The notes: generated from the letters alone by a model not told the origin. DNA of 64,000 nucleotides from Xanthostigma xanthostigma (GCA_963575645.1 OY754464.1:81008948-81072947); one strand, 5' to 3'; positions 43,718-55,412 are shown, counted from the first letter of the stretch. Numbers and translations are program-made.

Positions 43718-44158
43718 GTGAGTTTGGCACTTGATAACTGCATATATTAAGTAATAAGTCAATCTCTACAGTCTACAGACCGTAGTAAATATTTTGTCAA
43801 CATAATACAGCATATAGAATACTGAATAGCCTTGAATTGGTTCATTGATGTTTGTCCTTGCGGAATGCGGAGGCTGTGAGAATAATATCAGTATTATCAT
43901 TTTAAGAATACAGTAAGCCCCCCCCTGTATCAGCGGGTGTTTGATTTCATCGGCTTCGGCGGACAGTAGCGAATCGCTTGTGATTGTGAGCCACAGATTG
44001 TTTGCACATATGTACCAAAATTTAACAAGTAATTAGCCACGGCTAGTTTTAATATTTGACTGAACTGAAAATTTGACTAATAGAGAACATAAGCGACGCA
44101 ATATGAACCAACGTAATATGTGAGGACACATGAGAAATGGAGCAATGGACGTTAGAAT

Positions 44159-44690
44159 TAGTGATGTGCCGGATATCCGCGTCCGCGTATCCGCGGATAT
44201 CCGAGGGAGAAGAAAGATCCGTATCCGTTTGTTTTTGGCGGATCATTTACCTTATTAATTTTCAATTCATAGATGAAATTTTATATATATAGGTGATTAG
44301 GTAATAATGAAAAACTGTTAAATTCCATTCAGATTATTTTTTAATTTTTTAAAATCGTATTTGGCACCTTTATATTGCAAACATTTATCGTAGTGAGTAC
44401 CATACCAATAGTACATAACTCAAAGGTACTAAATCAGCTATCTTTATAATGAGATATTGCACATCGATCTTTGAAAAGAGACGATCTGTTATGAGAGTTA
44501 ACTCTTAAAGAGGTCAATAACTTTTTCCCATAACAGATAGTCTCTTTCCAAAGGCTGATGTGCAATATTTACCGCCGCGTACTCTAAGAAAGTTAAGATC
44601 CGTATCCGTATCCGCGGATCTTGAAACCAAATATCCGGATTCAGATCCGTATCCGCGGATATACATATTTAACGATCCGGCACATCACTA
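44159..44690. mobile_element. TAGTGATGTGCCGG hAT MITE, complete copy
   Basis: TAGTGATGTGCCGGATATCC ... GATCCGGCACATCACTA, with a perfect 8-bp duplication GTTAGAAT (44151-44158 and 44691-44698). The subterminal region is full of CCGCGGATA/TATCCGCGG repeats, and a central palindrome is shared with the other copies. Confidence 0.94.
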
Positions 44691-45115
44691 GTTAGAATAC
44701 GAGGCATGTTGTTTTATTGAAATATTTTCGGTCAAATAGAAAATTGTAATATTCGAAGCTAATTTTGGCGCGAAAATTAGTTCCCCAAGCCCTGTTTAAT
44801 TTATATATCGTACTATACATAAATAATACATGAGCCTACGCCTCTTTGGTCAAATCGGGCGGCGGCGTCTGCCTTCGTGTTTATTATTCACGCAGGATCA
44901 AGACGACTGTGGGCGAGACTTAGTGGTATTCCATATTTATCATTTAGATCCGATCGGGTCGAGATTCATTTATAAATACGCGCGCGGTGACGCTATGATC
45001 AACGGTCGATATCCTCCATAAATCTATACCTGCTTCTACCTGACCTTTTGTTATACCTGTAGTTGTACAGGGACCAACGGATTGATCCTATAGCTTATTT
45101 CTCAAATTGGTAAAG

Positions 45116-45625
45116 GTGGCACTTCACATGGCTATTTGTGTTCGCTATTGGGTGTTTGTTGTATTTGGCAAAATATATGACGTTCAAGGCAAACATGCAA
45201 ATAGAGGCAAATACGACCATCCACACTTGGCAGTCAAATAGCAAACACACAAACATTTGGCAGCAGAACGCAAGGTTCAAAATTCCAGGAATTTTAGCAC
45301 TGTTTCATTGTCCCAATTCATTTTCAATAGTAATTGTTCCAGTTCTCGCTCACAGCACAGACACAAAAATACTGCACGTCCGTACAGGTTCACGGCGCGT
45401 GCGCTTCTGAATATAGCCATTGTGTGGACGGTTTATTTGCCGTATTTGCCTATTTGACTCCTTTGATGTGCCTCGAAAAACCGACAAGCGCACGATAACG
45501 CGTATTTGTACTATTGGCCTTATTTGTCAAATAGGCAAATAAGGCCAACACTTTGTCAAATAGACTGTCCACACTCGGTAATTGTTTGCCAAATACACAA
45601 ATACAAATAGCCATGTGAAGTTCCG
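45116..45625. mobile_element. Inverted-repeat element Q
   Basis: Ends GGTGGCACTTCACATGGCTA ... TAGCCATGTGAAGTTCCGGC, 510 bp. Subterminal CAAATA/TATTTG motifs are repeated many times. The frames inside are not genes. Style suggests a Harbinger-like MITE. Confidence 0.75.
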
Positions 45626-45650
45626 GCATTAAAACGAAGGTATATTAAGG

Positions 45651-45975
45651 CCGTTGCACACGAAGCTGGATTTGCCGCTTGATTCCTTGCTAGACTACTA
45701 GCGCTGGTTTTCTTGATTGCTTTTGTGAGCTCGCTTCACACGTGACGCCTTTTCAAGCTTGTTTTGGGGATGGATCTGGAGCGCGCAGAGCACAGAGCAA
45801 AACGTGTCTGTTGTCAGGCTGTTGTCTGAGCAGAATCAAGCAGAATGACGCCTTGTTGGTTTGTGGGCGTTTGTTTATGTCGTCCACGCGACAAGATATT
45901 TGTTTACTGATTGGTTCTTGCTCAGAGCAAGCAGAGGACCTAGCGAGAAAAGTAGAGAGGAAATCAATATTTTAA
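45651..45975. repeat. Family P element, second copy (one end)
   Basis: Starts GGCCGTTGCACACGAAGCTG and is homologous to the reverse complement of 43260-43635, including CAAAACGTGTCTGTTGTC. An open frame here is incidental. Confidence 0.68.
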
Positions 45976-46555
45976 TGAGTTAAAAACGAAAACCCAGGTA
46001 TGGAAAGCAAAGCAACAAAGAGGTAATTATTTTTTTTGTGATAACAGAATAATCATATAATTGCTTAATCAGTAGAAACCGATTACCGAAAACAATGTCA
46101 AAATAGTAGGCATTAGAAAATAACATTTTGTAATGATTTAATAAAAGGAAGAGGTAAACCACGAATGTCAAAGCTGAATGCGGTTAATATTATACAAAGG
46201 CTGCAGCTGAATGCAAAACGCAAATCGACTCTCTGACAAAACCGCCCATGTCAAATGTGTGTTAAAAATGTGAAGAGTTGTATAATCCGACCAACCAAAG
46301 AAAGTCTAACAAAAGAATGTAGATAGGGTCCCGTATTTAGGGAAAGCGGCATGAAAACAAACGAACGATTTGTAGTTAATATGCGTTAAGTATATACAGA
46401 ACGCTCCTGTTACATAGTGACATTCCAATAACTCTGCAGACATATTTGAAACGGCAATCTGAAGCATTTCTGATGCAATATCCAGCTGTGTCAATATGTA
46501 GGATCGATCTACTTTTAAGGTAAGTGCCAATGGCAACTTGTAGTTGAGAAGACTT

Positions 46556-46862
46556 TTTCTTCATACCTCGATCGAAAGTACATACTTTCGGCATCAATTG
46601 TAAGGCAGAAAGTCAATATTTACGCATTGGTGGGATTACACGCACCGATGCGGGAAGTACGTACATTCGGGCGGCAGTAAAGAAAAAATAACCTATCAAC
46701 TGTTGTTTATATATAGCAACCCTATTACATTTTAGTTTATAGTCGCGAACAGCTGTCATTCGTGTTTTTGCGTATAACCTCAAAGCTGCTTGCTTGGAAT
46801 TTATCTGTGTTTTAATGTAATTAATTAATGTATTTAATAAGCGTACTTACGACCGAGGTGTC
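46556..46862. mobile_element. Family H inverted-repeat element, copy 2
   Basis: CTTCATACCTCGATCGAAAG ... TACTTACGACCGAGGTGT. Interior matches 25451-25776 in inverted orientation. Confidence 0.75.
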
Positions 46863-48090
46863 TGTCTATCTGTAATCAAATCTTGCAAGTTAAGTTTGAC
46901 CCACTTCCCGGTATCCGATTGAGCTGAAATTTTGCATACGTATGTAATTCCGTAAAAAATACGTTACTGGTAAATAATTTTAATTGAATGATTCTCCAGA
47001 TAGACAAGTTCATAACAAATTTAGTGTAGATGTTACGTTCTATACTCGAATTCGGTCAATGACCGAAATAAATGCACAAAACTAGTTTTGACTAAAAAAT
47101 AGAAAAAAATAGTATACACTACACTGGCCGTAAGTTTGATATCTTGCACCGCGCGCCATGATGCTCTCCGCTCGCCTCGAGCATCATGGCGTGCAATGCA
47201 AGAATATACTATATTTAACTTTAATTTCATTTATATTCTTAATTATTGTTCAGATGGGCATTTATTATAATGCATATTGAAACACAAATATACACCGTGG
47301 TGTAACTTAAGAAGGGTTGTTTTTGATACGGGTCGTATGTCATGTGGACAGCTTGCCACAGACACTGTTGTCATTGTTCCAAGGTTGGGGCGCAGCCCTT
47401 GTCTCTCTTAACACTAATTATATGTACATAAATGTTTAACGTTCATTAGTTGGTAGTCCCGGTCCGGCCGTTGCATTTCTCACCTTGCCGTAGCGAACAG
47501 CTGCTGCCAGTGCGGCGAGACACCCTCTGCTTTTTTGTTAATAATGATTGACTAGTCAATGTTACTACGTTTTCAAATGTTATAAATCTACGTTTCACGC
47601 AACTGTTGAAGGGTTCATTTGAGTGACGTTTTAGCCCTGGGGATATCGGAACGATTCGGAAAATAATCATGGGGCATGAACATTTTTTAAAATCATTTAA
47701 CAAACGAAACTGAATCAATCAAACGTGATGTGATCATTTTTTAACACTCGCTTTCTTGTATGTCTGTCCGGGTGGAATTTTGTAATTGATTTTAAACTTC
47801 CTGATGAGATAGACTTGAAATTTTTAACTTAATTTAGATGACAATACAAAAACACGTGGAAATAATAAAAGAAATATTTTTTTAATGTACCACGTTTTTA
47901 AAACGAACTAAAAAGTATAAAAATAATAAAAGAAATAAAAACAATTTTTAATATACCACTTAAGCCTTATGAGTAGGATTTGAAAACGAAAAATGTGGGG
48001 CGCATGCGACAGTTATTAGGTAAGAAGTGTAGAGAGTAGCTATCAATCAAAAAGTCTATGAGATAAAACGAATAATGCGCCCCACGTTTT

Positions 48091-48210
48091 TGTTATTATG
48101 TAAACAGTACTTTTTCGTTTTGTATCAAAATGTAACTAAATCGATGTAAAACTCTATGGTTGATAGTGAAATAAAGTCAGTCTATGTCTGAAAGTCGACA
48201 AGTAATAATA
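48091..48210 (+). repeat. 5' LTR (120 bp)
   Basis: TGTTATTATGTAAACAG ... GACAAGTAATAATA, base-for-base the same as 52288-52407. It ends in ATA, not the usual CA. Short for copia elements. Confidence 0.95.
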
Positions 48211-48224
48211 GGTTATGGGCAATA
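48211..48224 (+). promoter_or_regulatory. Primer binding site, copia type
   Basis: GGTTATGGGC immediately after the LTR is the motif at the primer site of Drosophila copia, where a cleaved initiator-Met tRNA primes from an internal position and not from its 3' CCA end. Confidence 0.7.
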
Positions 48225-48267
48225 TCCCAAGTTTAAGTAAATTTTTCAAAATTTCGGTTTAAAATAT

Positions 48268-51200
48268 TTGTTGTACTTTCACGTGAACATGACCACGAAT
48301 TATATTCAGAGTGTGCCAAAATTAAAAGGTCGAGAAAATTATGATGACTGGAGTTTTGCGGCAGAAAACTTATTGGTGCTTGAAGGCATGGTTCATTATA
48401 TCAAGACAGTGGCCGGTACCGAAAGAAGATCTGCAGATGACGACAAAACTAGAGCGAAGCTAATTTTGACGATTGATCCTGGATTGTATGTACACATCAA
48501 GGAAACCAAGAGTTCGGAAGAGTTGTGGAATAAATTGAAAAATATGTTCGATGACTCAGGATTTTCGAGAAAGATAACCTTGTTACGACATTTAATCTCA
48601 ATACGACAAGAGAACTGCGATTCTATGACAACTTATGTAACGCAAATTGTTGAAACAGCGCAGAGATTAAAAGGTACAGGATTTACAATCACCGATGAAT
48701 GGATTGGATCTTTATTATTAGCAGGTTTGCCTGAAAAATATTCTCCGATGATCATGGCGATTGAACACTCGGGTATTCAGATCACCGCTGACGCCATTAA
48801 ATCAAAGTTATTAGATATGGAAGTTTCAAGTTTAACCGATACGGATTCCAGTAGCGCTGCATTCGCTGCGAGAAAGCCACCGCTTAGGAATAACCACGAC
48901 ACGAATAATAACAAGAATGGCGAAACAACCTCCTTGAAAAGCATAACCTGTTACAAATGCAAACAAAATGGCCATTACAGAAACAAGTGTCCTTTGTTAC
49001 AGAAAAACAAACAGTCAAATGCTTTCAGTGCAGTGTTTTTGAATATGACATTTGGAAAAAATGAATGGTACGTGGATTCCGGTGCTAGTGCACATATGAC
49101 GGCAAATGTTAAATGGATAAATGACGCAAATTACAAGCCAAGTTTATCTGAAATAATCATTGCGAACGAAACAAGGGTGCCGATTGTGTGTTCCGGAAAC
49201 GTTGATATCACGACTGAACTAAATTATGACATCACAGTTAAAGATGTGTTATGCGTGCCGAGCTTAACTACAAACTTGTTGTCAGTGAGTGAGCTAATAA
49301 AAAACGGAAACAGCGTTGTTTTTGAAGCTGGTCACTGTTACATTCGCAACAAGAAAAAAGAGTTAGTTGCGACAGCAGAACTAGCCAATGGTGTTTACAA
49401 ACTGAAAATAAAAAGTAAGAATTGTATGCTAGCAGCACCGGCGGTAGCTAGCGCAGACATGTGGCACAGGCGACTAGCACATATTAACAGTTGCGATTTA
49501 AGAAAAATGAAAAATGGAATTGTTGATGGATTGTCATATCCTGCCACCAGCGACATGATGAAAGAAAAATGTGTGATCTGCTGCGAAGGTAAACAGACGA
49601 GATTACCATTTTCACATGTGGGTCAACGGAGTACTGAGACACTACAAATAATACACGCTGATGTATGTGGTGCCATGGAAGCGAAATCAATTGCAGGCTC
49701 ACAATACTTCCTTTTGTTTGTAGATGACTTTAGTCGCATGACATTTATATACTTCCTGAAGCATAAAAGTGATGTGTTCAAAAAATTTAAAGATTTCAAA
49801 GCGATAGTCGAGAACCAGCAAAACAAGAAAATAAAAATATTGCGTACTGACAACGGCGGCGAGTTTTGTGATGGTGAAATGGAAAATTATTTGACAAAAG
49901 CTGGAATAATACATCAGAAAACAACTGCGTATACACCGGAGCAGAATGGTGTTTGTGAACGAGCCAATAGAACTGTCATAGAAAAGGCAAGATGTTTATT
50001 ATTTGACGCAAAATTAAAAAAAAAGTTCTGGGCTGAAGCTGCAAATACAGCCGTATACCTAAAAAACAGATCTATTACTTCAAGCTTAGAAAATAAAACT
50101 CCCTATGAAGCGTGGTATGCGAAGAAACCTGACTTGAGTCACATTCGTCTGTTTGGAAGCCCTGTCATGGTGCACGTTCCTAAACAAACGAGATTAAAGT
50201 GGGACAGAAAAGCTGAAGAATATATTCTTGTAGGTTTCTCAGAAAATGTAAAAGGCTATCGAGTTTATGATCCAAGAAAAAATGTTGTCACAGTAAAGAG
50301 AGATGTTATTGTGATGGAAGAAAGAACAGATATTGAAGAAGGAAATGTTATCTGGGTTCAGAATGAAGAAACAGAAAAGAACGAAGACACAGAAATGAAT
50401 GAAGAAACAGAAATGAATGAAGAGAACAGAGATTCAGTGGGGGAATCTTCAATGAACGAATCTCTGAGTAATTCAAGTTACAACACATCGGTGTACTCAG
50501 GTTCTGATAGTGAAAATAGTGATGACACCTTAGTTTCATCAAACATTGAAACTGACATTTCATCCAGTGAGATTCAAGAAAATCAGGAAATTCTGGAAGG
50601 CAAGAGAATAAGGAAAATGCCGGAACGTTATGGTTACAATAACATATGCGTCTCTAGCGTCTTTCCGGAAGTTGAGCAGATTGACGTGTCAGAAGCACTG
50701 AACGGACCAGAAGCAGGACAATGGGAACAGGCTATGCAAGAAGAGCTACAGTCATTTGAATACAATGATGCATGGGAGCTCGTCGATGTTCCGTCTGGTG
50801 TTCCTATAGTGAAGTGTAAATGGGTATTTAATAAAAAGTTTGATGTGAATGACAAAATTCGTTACCGTGCCAGACTTGTTGCGAAGGGGTTTACACAACG
50901 ACGTGGTATTGATTATGTGGACACCTTTTCACCCGTTGTGAAACATTCCACTTTGAGAATGCTATTTGCACTTAGTGTACAGTGGGATATGAACATTGAT
51001 CACCTGGACGTAGCAACCGCTTTTTTGAATGGACATTTAAAAGAAAATATTTACATGTCTATTCCTGAAGGTTTTATAAATAAAAGTAATGAGAAGGTTT
51101 TGAAACTTAAAAGAGCTATTTATGGATTGAAACAGTCTTCTTTAGTATGGTATGAAAGGGTAAAAACTTTTTTATGTAACTTAGGGTTTAAAAATAGTAA

Positions 51201-52200
51201 GTTTGAACCTTGCTTATTCAGAAAAATTAATGATAATGTTAAAATAATAATAACCATTTACGTTGATGATTTTTTGATTTTTTCAAACAATGTGCAGGAA
51301 ACAGAAAAGTTGAAAACTGCACTGCGTTCTGAATTTAAACTAAAGGATCTAGGTCCTGTAAGACGTTACTTAGGTATGAGAGTTAATGTAGATAAGCAAC
51401 ACAGTACCGTGACTGTAGATCAACAACAATACATAGAGCAATTATTGCTTAGATTTGACATGTCTGATTGTGGATCTATAGATACGCCTATTGAATGTAA
51501 ACTAAACATTGAAAAATCTGAAAAATGTGTAACAGATATTCCTTATCAAAGATTGATTGGCAGCTTAATGTACCTAGCAGTTCTGACAAGACCTGATATA
51601 GCATATACTGTAAGCTATCTTAGTCAATTTAATAATTGTTACAATGAAAATCATTATAGTTATGCCAAAAGAGTTCTGAAATATTTGCAGAAAACAAAAA
51701 CATATTGTTTAAAGTATAGCAAGGAAAATGTAGAATTACAAGGTTTTGTTGATGCTGATTGGGCCAATGATAATTTAGATAGAAAATCATATACTGGTTA
51801 CTGCTTTACCATGTCTGGTTCTGTGATATCATGGCAAAGCAGGAAACAGAAAACAGTCTCTTTATCTAGTACTGAGGCAGAATATGTAGCACTCTCGGAG
51901 GCATCTAGAGAAGCTGTTTATTTGAGAAATTTGATGCATGAGATTTCTGGACAAATATGTGTTATTGCATTGAACTGTGATAATCAAAGTGCTTTGAAAT
52001 TGGCAACTGGTCAACAGTCACTTAATAGATCTAAACACATTGATGTCCGTTATCACTATGTTAGAGATGCTATTAAAAACAAATTAATTGTGATTAAGTA
52101 TGCTTCTACTCAAGAAATGCCTGCCGACTTATTAACTAAAGGCTTGCTATCAGCAAAACATTATAAATTTATGAGAATGATTGGTGTTAATCCAATTTAA
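48268..52200 (+). CDS. Copia gag-pol polyprotein, 1310 residues, apparently intact
   Basis: Gag (residues about 8-220) precedes a zinc knuckle C-X2-C-X4-H-X4-C at 228-241 (CYKCKQNGHYRNKC). Protease motif DSGAS begins at D270. Integrase zinc motif HRRLAH starts near H400; catalytic D465, D528 and E564 give the D,D(35)E spacing. Reverse transcriptase carries YVDD at 998-1001. RNase H has DADWA with D1162 and STEAEYVAL downstream. An acidic, repetitive linker (NEETEMNEE) lies between integrase and RT. Gag and Pol share one frame, as in copia. Translation may start at Met8 (48289), since the first seven residues are not gag-like. No stop or frameshift. Confidence 0.97.
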   Translation: MLYFHVNMTTNYIQSVPKLKGRENYDDWSFAAENLLVLEGMVHYIKTVAGTERRSADDDKTRAKLILTIDPGLYVHIKETKSSEELWNKLKNMFDDSGFSRKITLLRHLISIRQENCDSMTTYVTQIVETAQRLKGTGFTITDEWIGSLLLAGLPEKYSPMIMAIEHSGIQITADAIKSKLLDMEVSSLTDTDSSSAAFAARKPPLRNNHDTNNNKNGETTSLKSITCYKCKQNGHYRNKCPLLQKNKQSNAFSAVFLNMTFGKNEWYVDSGASAHMTANVKWINDANYKPSLSEIIIANETRVPIVCSGNVDITTELNYDITVKDVLCVPSLTTNLLSVSELIKNGNSVVFEAGHCYIRNKKKELVATAELANGVYKLKIKSKNCMLAAPAVASADMWHRRLAHINSCDLRKMKNGIVDGLSYPATSDMMKEKCVICCEGKQTRLPFSHVGQRSTETLQIIHADVCGAMEAKSIAGSQYFLLFVDDFSRMTFIYFLKHKSDVFKKFKDFKAIVENQQNKKIKILRTDNGGEFCDGEMENYLTKAGIIHQKTTAYTPEQNGVCERANRTVIEKARCLLFDAKLKKKFWAEAANTAVYLKNRSITSSLENKTPYEAWYAKKPDLSHIRLFGSPVMVHVPKQTRLKWDRKAEEYILVGFSENVKGYRVYDPRKNVVTVKRDVIVMEERTDIEEGNVIWVQNEETEKNEDTEMNEETEMNEENRDSVGESSMNESLSNSSYNTSVYSGSDSENSDDTLVSSNIETDISSSEIQENQEILEGKRIRKMPERYGYNNICVSSVFPEVEQIDVSEALNGPEAGQWEQAMQEELQSFEYNDAWELVDVPSGVPIVKCKWVFNKKFDVNDKIRYRARLVAKGFTQRRGIDYVDTFSPVVKHSTLRMLFALSVQWDMNIDHLDVATAFLNGHLKENIYMSIPEGFINKSNEKVLKLKRAIYGLKQSSLVWYERVKTFLCNLGFKNSKFEPCLFRKINDNVKIIITIYVDDFLIFSNNVQETEKLKTALRSEFKLKDLGPVRRYLGMRVNVDKQHSTVTVDQQQYIEQLLLRFDMSDCGSIDTPIECKLNIEKSEKCVTDIPYQRLIGSLMYLAVLTRPDIAYTVSYLSQFNNCYNENHYSYAKRVLKYLQKTKTYCLKYSKENVELQGFVDADWANDNLDRKSYTGYCFTMSGSVISWQSRKQKTVSLSSTEAEYVALSEASREAVYLRNLMHEISGQICVIALNCDNQSALKLATGQQSLNRSKHIDVRYHYVRDAIKNKLIVIKYASTQEMPADLLTKGLLSAKHYKFMRMIGVNPI

Positions 52201-52280
52201 ATATTAATAATTTCAATTATTGTGTGTAATTTAATCAAATAATGATTGTTTTTCGTATAGTTTTACGTTTATTTTGATAA

Positions 52281-52287
52281 GTGGGGA
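52281..52287 (+). promoter_or_regulatory. Polypurine tract
   Basis: GTGGGGA directly before the 3' LTR, the expected plus-strand priming site. Confidence 0.75.
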
Positions 52288-52407
52288 TGTTATTATGTAA
52301 ACAGTACTTTTTCGTTTTGTATCAAAATGTAACTAAATCGATGTAAAACTCTATGGTTGATAGTGAAATAAAGTCAGTCTATGTCTGAAAGTCGACAAGT
52401 AATAATA
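52288..52407 (+). repeat. 3' LTR (120 bp)
   Basis: Identical to the 5' LTR. Contains AAATAAAGT (AATAAA-type polyadenylation signal, also in the 5' copy). Confidence 0.95.
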
Positions 52408-52824
52408 GTTTTTCGTTTCAAATCCTACTCATAAGGCTTAAAGAAATTATTTTATACTGTTTAGTTCGTTTTAAAAACGTGGTATATTAAAAATTGTTTT
52501 TATTTCTTTTATTTTTTAAAGTTAAACTTGCGTTTCCGAGATTGGAATCCCAAATGGATTTTTTTTAATTCAGTACCTATAAAAGTGTCACAATGTCTAT
52601 GATGATTTTAACTATGTTTATTATATAAACCCTTGAAAATCGTCCAATCGATCCACGATTGAGTACCATGTCTATCTCTCAGCCATTTCGACTCGCGTCT
52701 CACCCGCTCCGCCCCCGTCGCGACGTGTCGTCCTCGGATGTATATATTATACTTCTATATAAGCAAATATTATAATACTGAAACGAAAATGTTTAGTGAG
52801 TCTTTAAAAACTGTGAAATTTTGT

Positions 52825-52880
52825 AAATTGTAACTTTTGGCTCTTCCGTCTCAAAAGATTGCCGACCCCTGGGCTAAACG
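52825..52880. repeat. hAT-like terminus remnant
   Basis: The complement of TTGCCGACCCCTGGGC reads CAGGGGTCGGCAA, a common hAT end. The partner terminus was not found. Confidence 0.4.
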
Positions 52881-53393
52881 GAATATATTTACAAATTCCC
52901 TTGCTTGTATGCATTTTTCTTCTCGAAATATCTAAAATTACTCTTCTAACACAATGTAAGTTATGCTAATAATAGGTTTAGTTTAAAAAATTAAGGCATG
53001 TTTTAATTATTTGCAAGAAAAAAAAGTCACAAATTAGTGCTGATGAGATAATAAATTCATTGTGTATAGAAAAAATTCTGCGAGATGGCGTCAATGCACA
53101 ACTATAATAATTAATTACGCAATATGTATAGTATGTCTGATATTTCTTTGTCTATATAGATTAATAAAACAAAAAGTGTCGCGCTGCTTTGATTGACAAC
53201 TCGCGTGGATGTAATTTGAAACAAAACGGTCATTTTAATTTATATAAGAAGTGCTGGAATTTAATTGGTATACAAAAATTATCAGACACTTTAATATGGA
53301 AATGTTTTAAATTATAATCAGACATTATTTCACACTTATATCCACTTAAGTCTTAACTTTCTGGCAATGTCAGACTGGCATGTTGATCTAAAA

Positions 53394-53930
53394 CAGAGGT
53401 CCCCAAACTTTTTTGTCTCGTAGACCACTTGCCATGTTTTTCGGTTTTGGGTAGACAACCTGCTTATCTAATATTGATTTTTTGCAAATTCATTAATTTC
53501 AAATGTATTTTTGACAACCGGTATGGTGCTACTCACTTTGAACGATTTAAATTTATAACGGTAGTGAAATGTAGTGTGAAATGTTTAGTTTTATATGTAT
53601 ATTAATTAGATTCAAATTAAACGAATCAAATTAAAATTTACTTTCTGTTACATAAAATAACTAAGCAAAAAATAAATGCTTTTAGTGTGAAGGATGAACC
53701 TGATCCTTTAATAATAAATTTTCAACATTTGGCATCAATTTAGTTAGATTTAATCTTAAATCTCTTCGGTTAACGATGTCCAGTTTGTTCATTTTTTTGT
53801 TAGGAGATTCACTATCGTTGACCCCCATTTTCATTTCATAGACCTCCAATTTTTTTTCCCGCTGACATGGATCCCTTTCAAGTTGTCGTCGACCCCTGGG
53901 GGTCGATATAGACCACTTTGGGAATCACTA
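53394..53930. mobile_element. hAT MITE, 537 bp, CAGAGGTCCCC end
   Basis: Starts CAGAGGTCCCCAAACTTTTT, ends GACCACTTTGGGAATCACTA, with a perfect 8-bp duplication ATCTAAAA (53386-53393 and 53931-53938). Ends resemble the widespread 'GTCCCCAAAC' hAT group. No transposase frame remains. Confidence 0.93.
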
Positions 53931-54363
53931 ATCTAAAAGCTAAATCAACACACGGGCATTTCCAGTGTATCTGTTATATTTGTTTCATAATTTCGGACAG
54001 GGACAGCCAATGAAAAATTTCTGGAAGACGAATCAAAGCTGCAAGTCGAAATAATTATATTTTTTTCAGTTCTGACCTCGACTGTATGTTATTGACCTTA
54101 ATAAACAACAAATATAGGTTACTTTCTACAATATAAACTACCAACTCTTTGTTTCTTCTGCCATTCATTCCGAGCAATTTCATTCATACTAAGGTTCAAG
54201 GGTTAAATGATGATATTTCACTATATGGTAGTTGTACGGTCCTCGTCATGTTCACGGTATACCATGGCCTTATCGAAGAATCTCGTTAGAGATTCTTTTC
54301 TTGTTATCTATACTTTAATCAGTTCACTACAAACTGTTATAAAACCATATATTTAATAATTTA

Positions 54364-54560
54364 CTATATGAATCATTGTCTATCTACTCAATGTGCGGTG
54401 AGTGAACGCAACAAAGCGTATCGAAAATATATCTGCGTCTCTTTCTTCGATGTAATTCTCTGATTTCTCCGATGATAGGATTGGTTGATGTACTTGCATT
54501 CAATCTGAATCAAGTATCTCTGTTTCAAAAACTTTGTCTTTTTCTATGACGTTAACATTA
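54364..54560. repeat. 200-bp repeat, inverted copy of 40249-40444
   Basis: See 40249-40444. This copy contains GCGTCTCTTTCTTCGATGTA. Confidence 0.75.
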
Positions 54561-54594
54561 AAATGTGTATTGTGAGCTATCATTAGAAGATAGA

Positions 54595-54870
54595 CATATG
54601 CCATCGCGGACTTTTCTGTAGACCTATAAAAGAGGAACAATTCCACCATACATTGTTTTGCTATATCTCAAAGGGATTAGGCAGCGTTTTGGATTAAAGC
54701 TCCCAACAATCATCGTCATATTTCACCCAATTTACACAAAACATTAATGAATCATACACATAAACCCCTCTCTTGAATCACTTCGTCCATTGGTGAAAAC
54801 CGTATAAAAATTCGTTCGGTAGTTTTTGAGTTCATCGCGTTCAGACAGACAGACACGGCGGGGGGACTTT
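54595..54870. repeat. Dispersed LINE-like tail fragment
   Basis: Begins GCCATCGCGGACTTTTCTGT and ends in the CAGACAGACAGACACGG motif common in insect RTE/LINE 3' regions. No coding content. Confidence 0.4.
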
Positions 54871-55194
54871 GTTTTTGTAGTAGAGCTGTAAAAGTAACGA
54901 GAAATTGTGTATTCGTTACTTAAAGAACCAGTACCCGTTACTTTCGTATCGTTATGTTACTCGTTACTTTTCATACGACATACAATCGTGTACTAACAGC
55001 ATCAAGCATGCACCATCGCATCGAGGCGCGTCACATACGTGATACGGTATGACTTCGTTCGTATAACATATAACCGCATCAAACGAGTCGAACTGACATG
55101 GATACGAAAGATGCGAGTAACGAAATGAATTTGTAAGTAACGATTCGTTATATTTCGAGTCAGACGATGTACCCGTTACTTAGTAACGAATACA

Positions 55195-55388
55195 CAGGGC
55201 CCGATCTAGGGGGGGACAAACCGGGCAATTGCCCGGGGCGGCAAAATTGAGGGCGGCGTGGCGTCGGCGGCGAAAATTTAAAAGATGGTTGAACAAAAAA
55301 AAATTACACCATCTATGGAACAACGCATGGGTAAAAGGCGGCAAATATTATTTTGCCCGGAGCGGCGAAATAGCTGGATCGGGCTCTG
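55195..55388. mobile_element. Nested small hAT-type MITE, CAGGGCCCGATC ends
   Basis: CAGGGCCCGATCTAG ... CTGGATCGGGCTCTG, 194 bp. Flanks CGAATACA and CTTATACA agree at 6 of 8. The frame 55229-55558 that crosses it is incidental. Confidence 0.7.
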
Positions 55389-55412
55389 CTTATACATACG
55401 GTTTGTTACAGC

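Larger units (their letters stand above)
48091..52407 (+). mobile_element. Ty1/copia LTR retrotransposon, complete, GTTTT duplication
   Basis: Two identical 120-bp LTRs surround one long gag-pol frame. Host duplication GTTTT lies at 48086-48090 and 52408-52412. A primer site GGTTATGGGC follows the 5' LTR directly and matches the internal initiator-Met tRNA site used by Drosophila copia. A purine tract GTGGGGA abuts the 3' LTR. Identical LTRs and an open frame indicate a recent insertion. Confidence 0.97.
47853..52519. mobile_element. Older foldback element split by the copia insertion
   Basis: Left arm 47853-48085 and right arm 52413-52519 are complements once the copia element is removed (AAGCCTTATGAGTAGGATTT against AAATCCTACTCATAAGGCTT, and TGTGGGGCGCA against TGCGCCCCACG). 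The left arm carries an internal duplication of an AATAATAAAAGAAAT-TTAATATACCAC unit. Confidence 0.82.

Noticed and set aside
44830..45021. 63-codon frame MSLRLFGQIGRRRLPS
   Set aside because: No family resemblance and no splice or repeat support either way.
45742..45975. 77-codon frame MTPFQACFGDGSG
   Set aside because: Entirely within family P repeat sequence; the homologous copy at 43196-43635 does not keep the frame.
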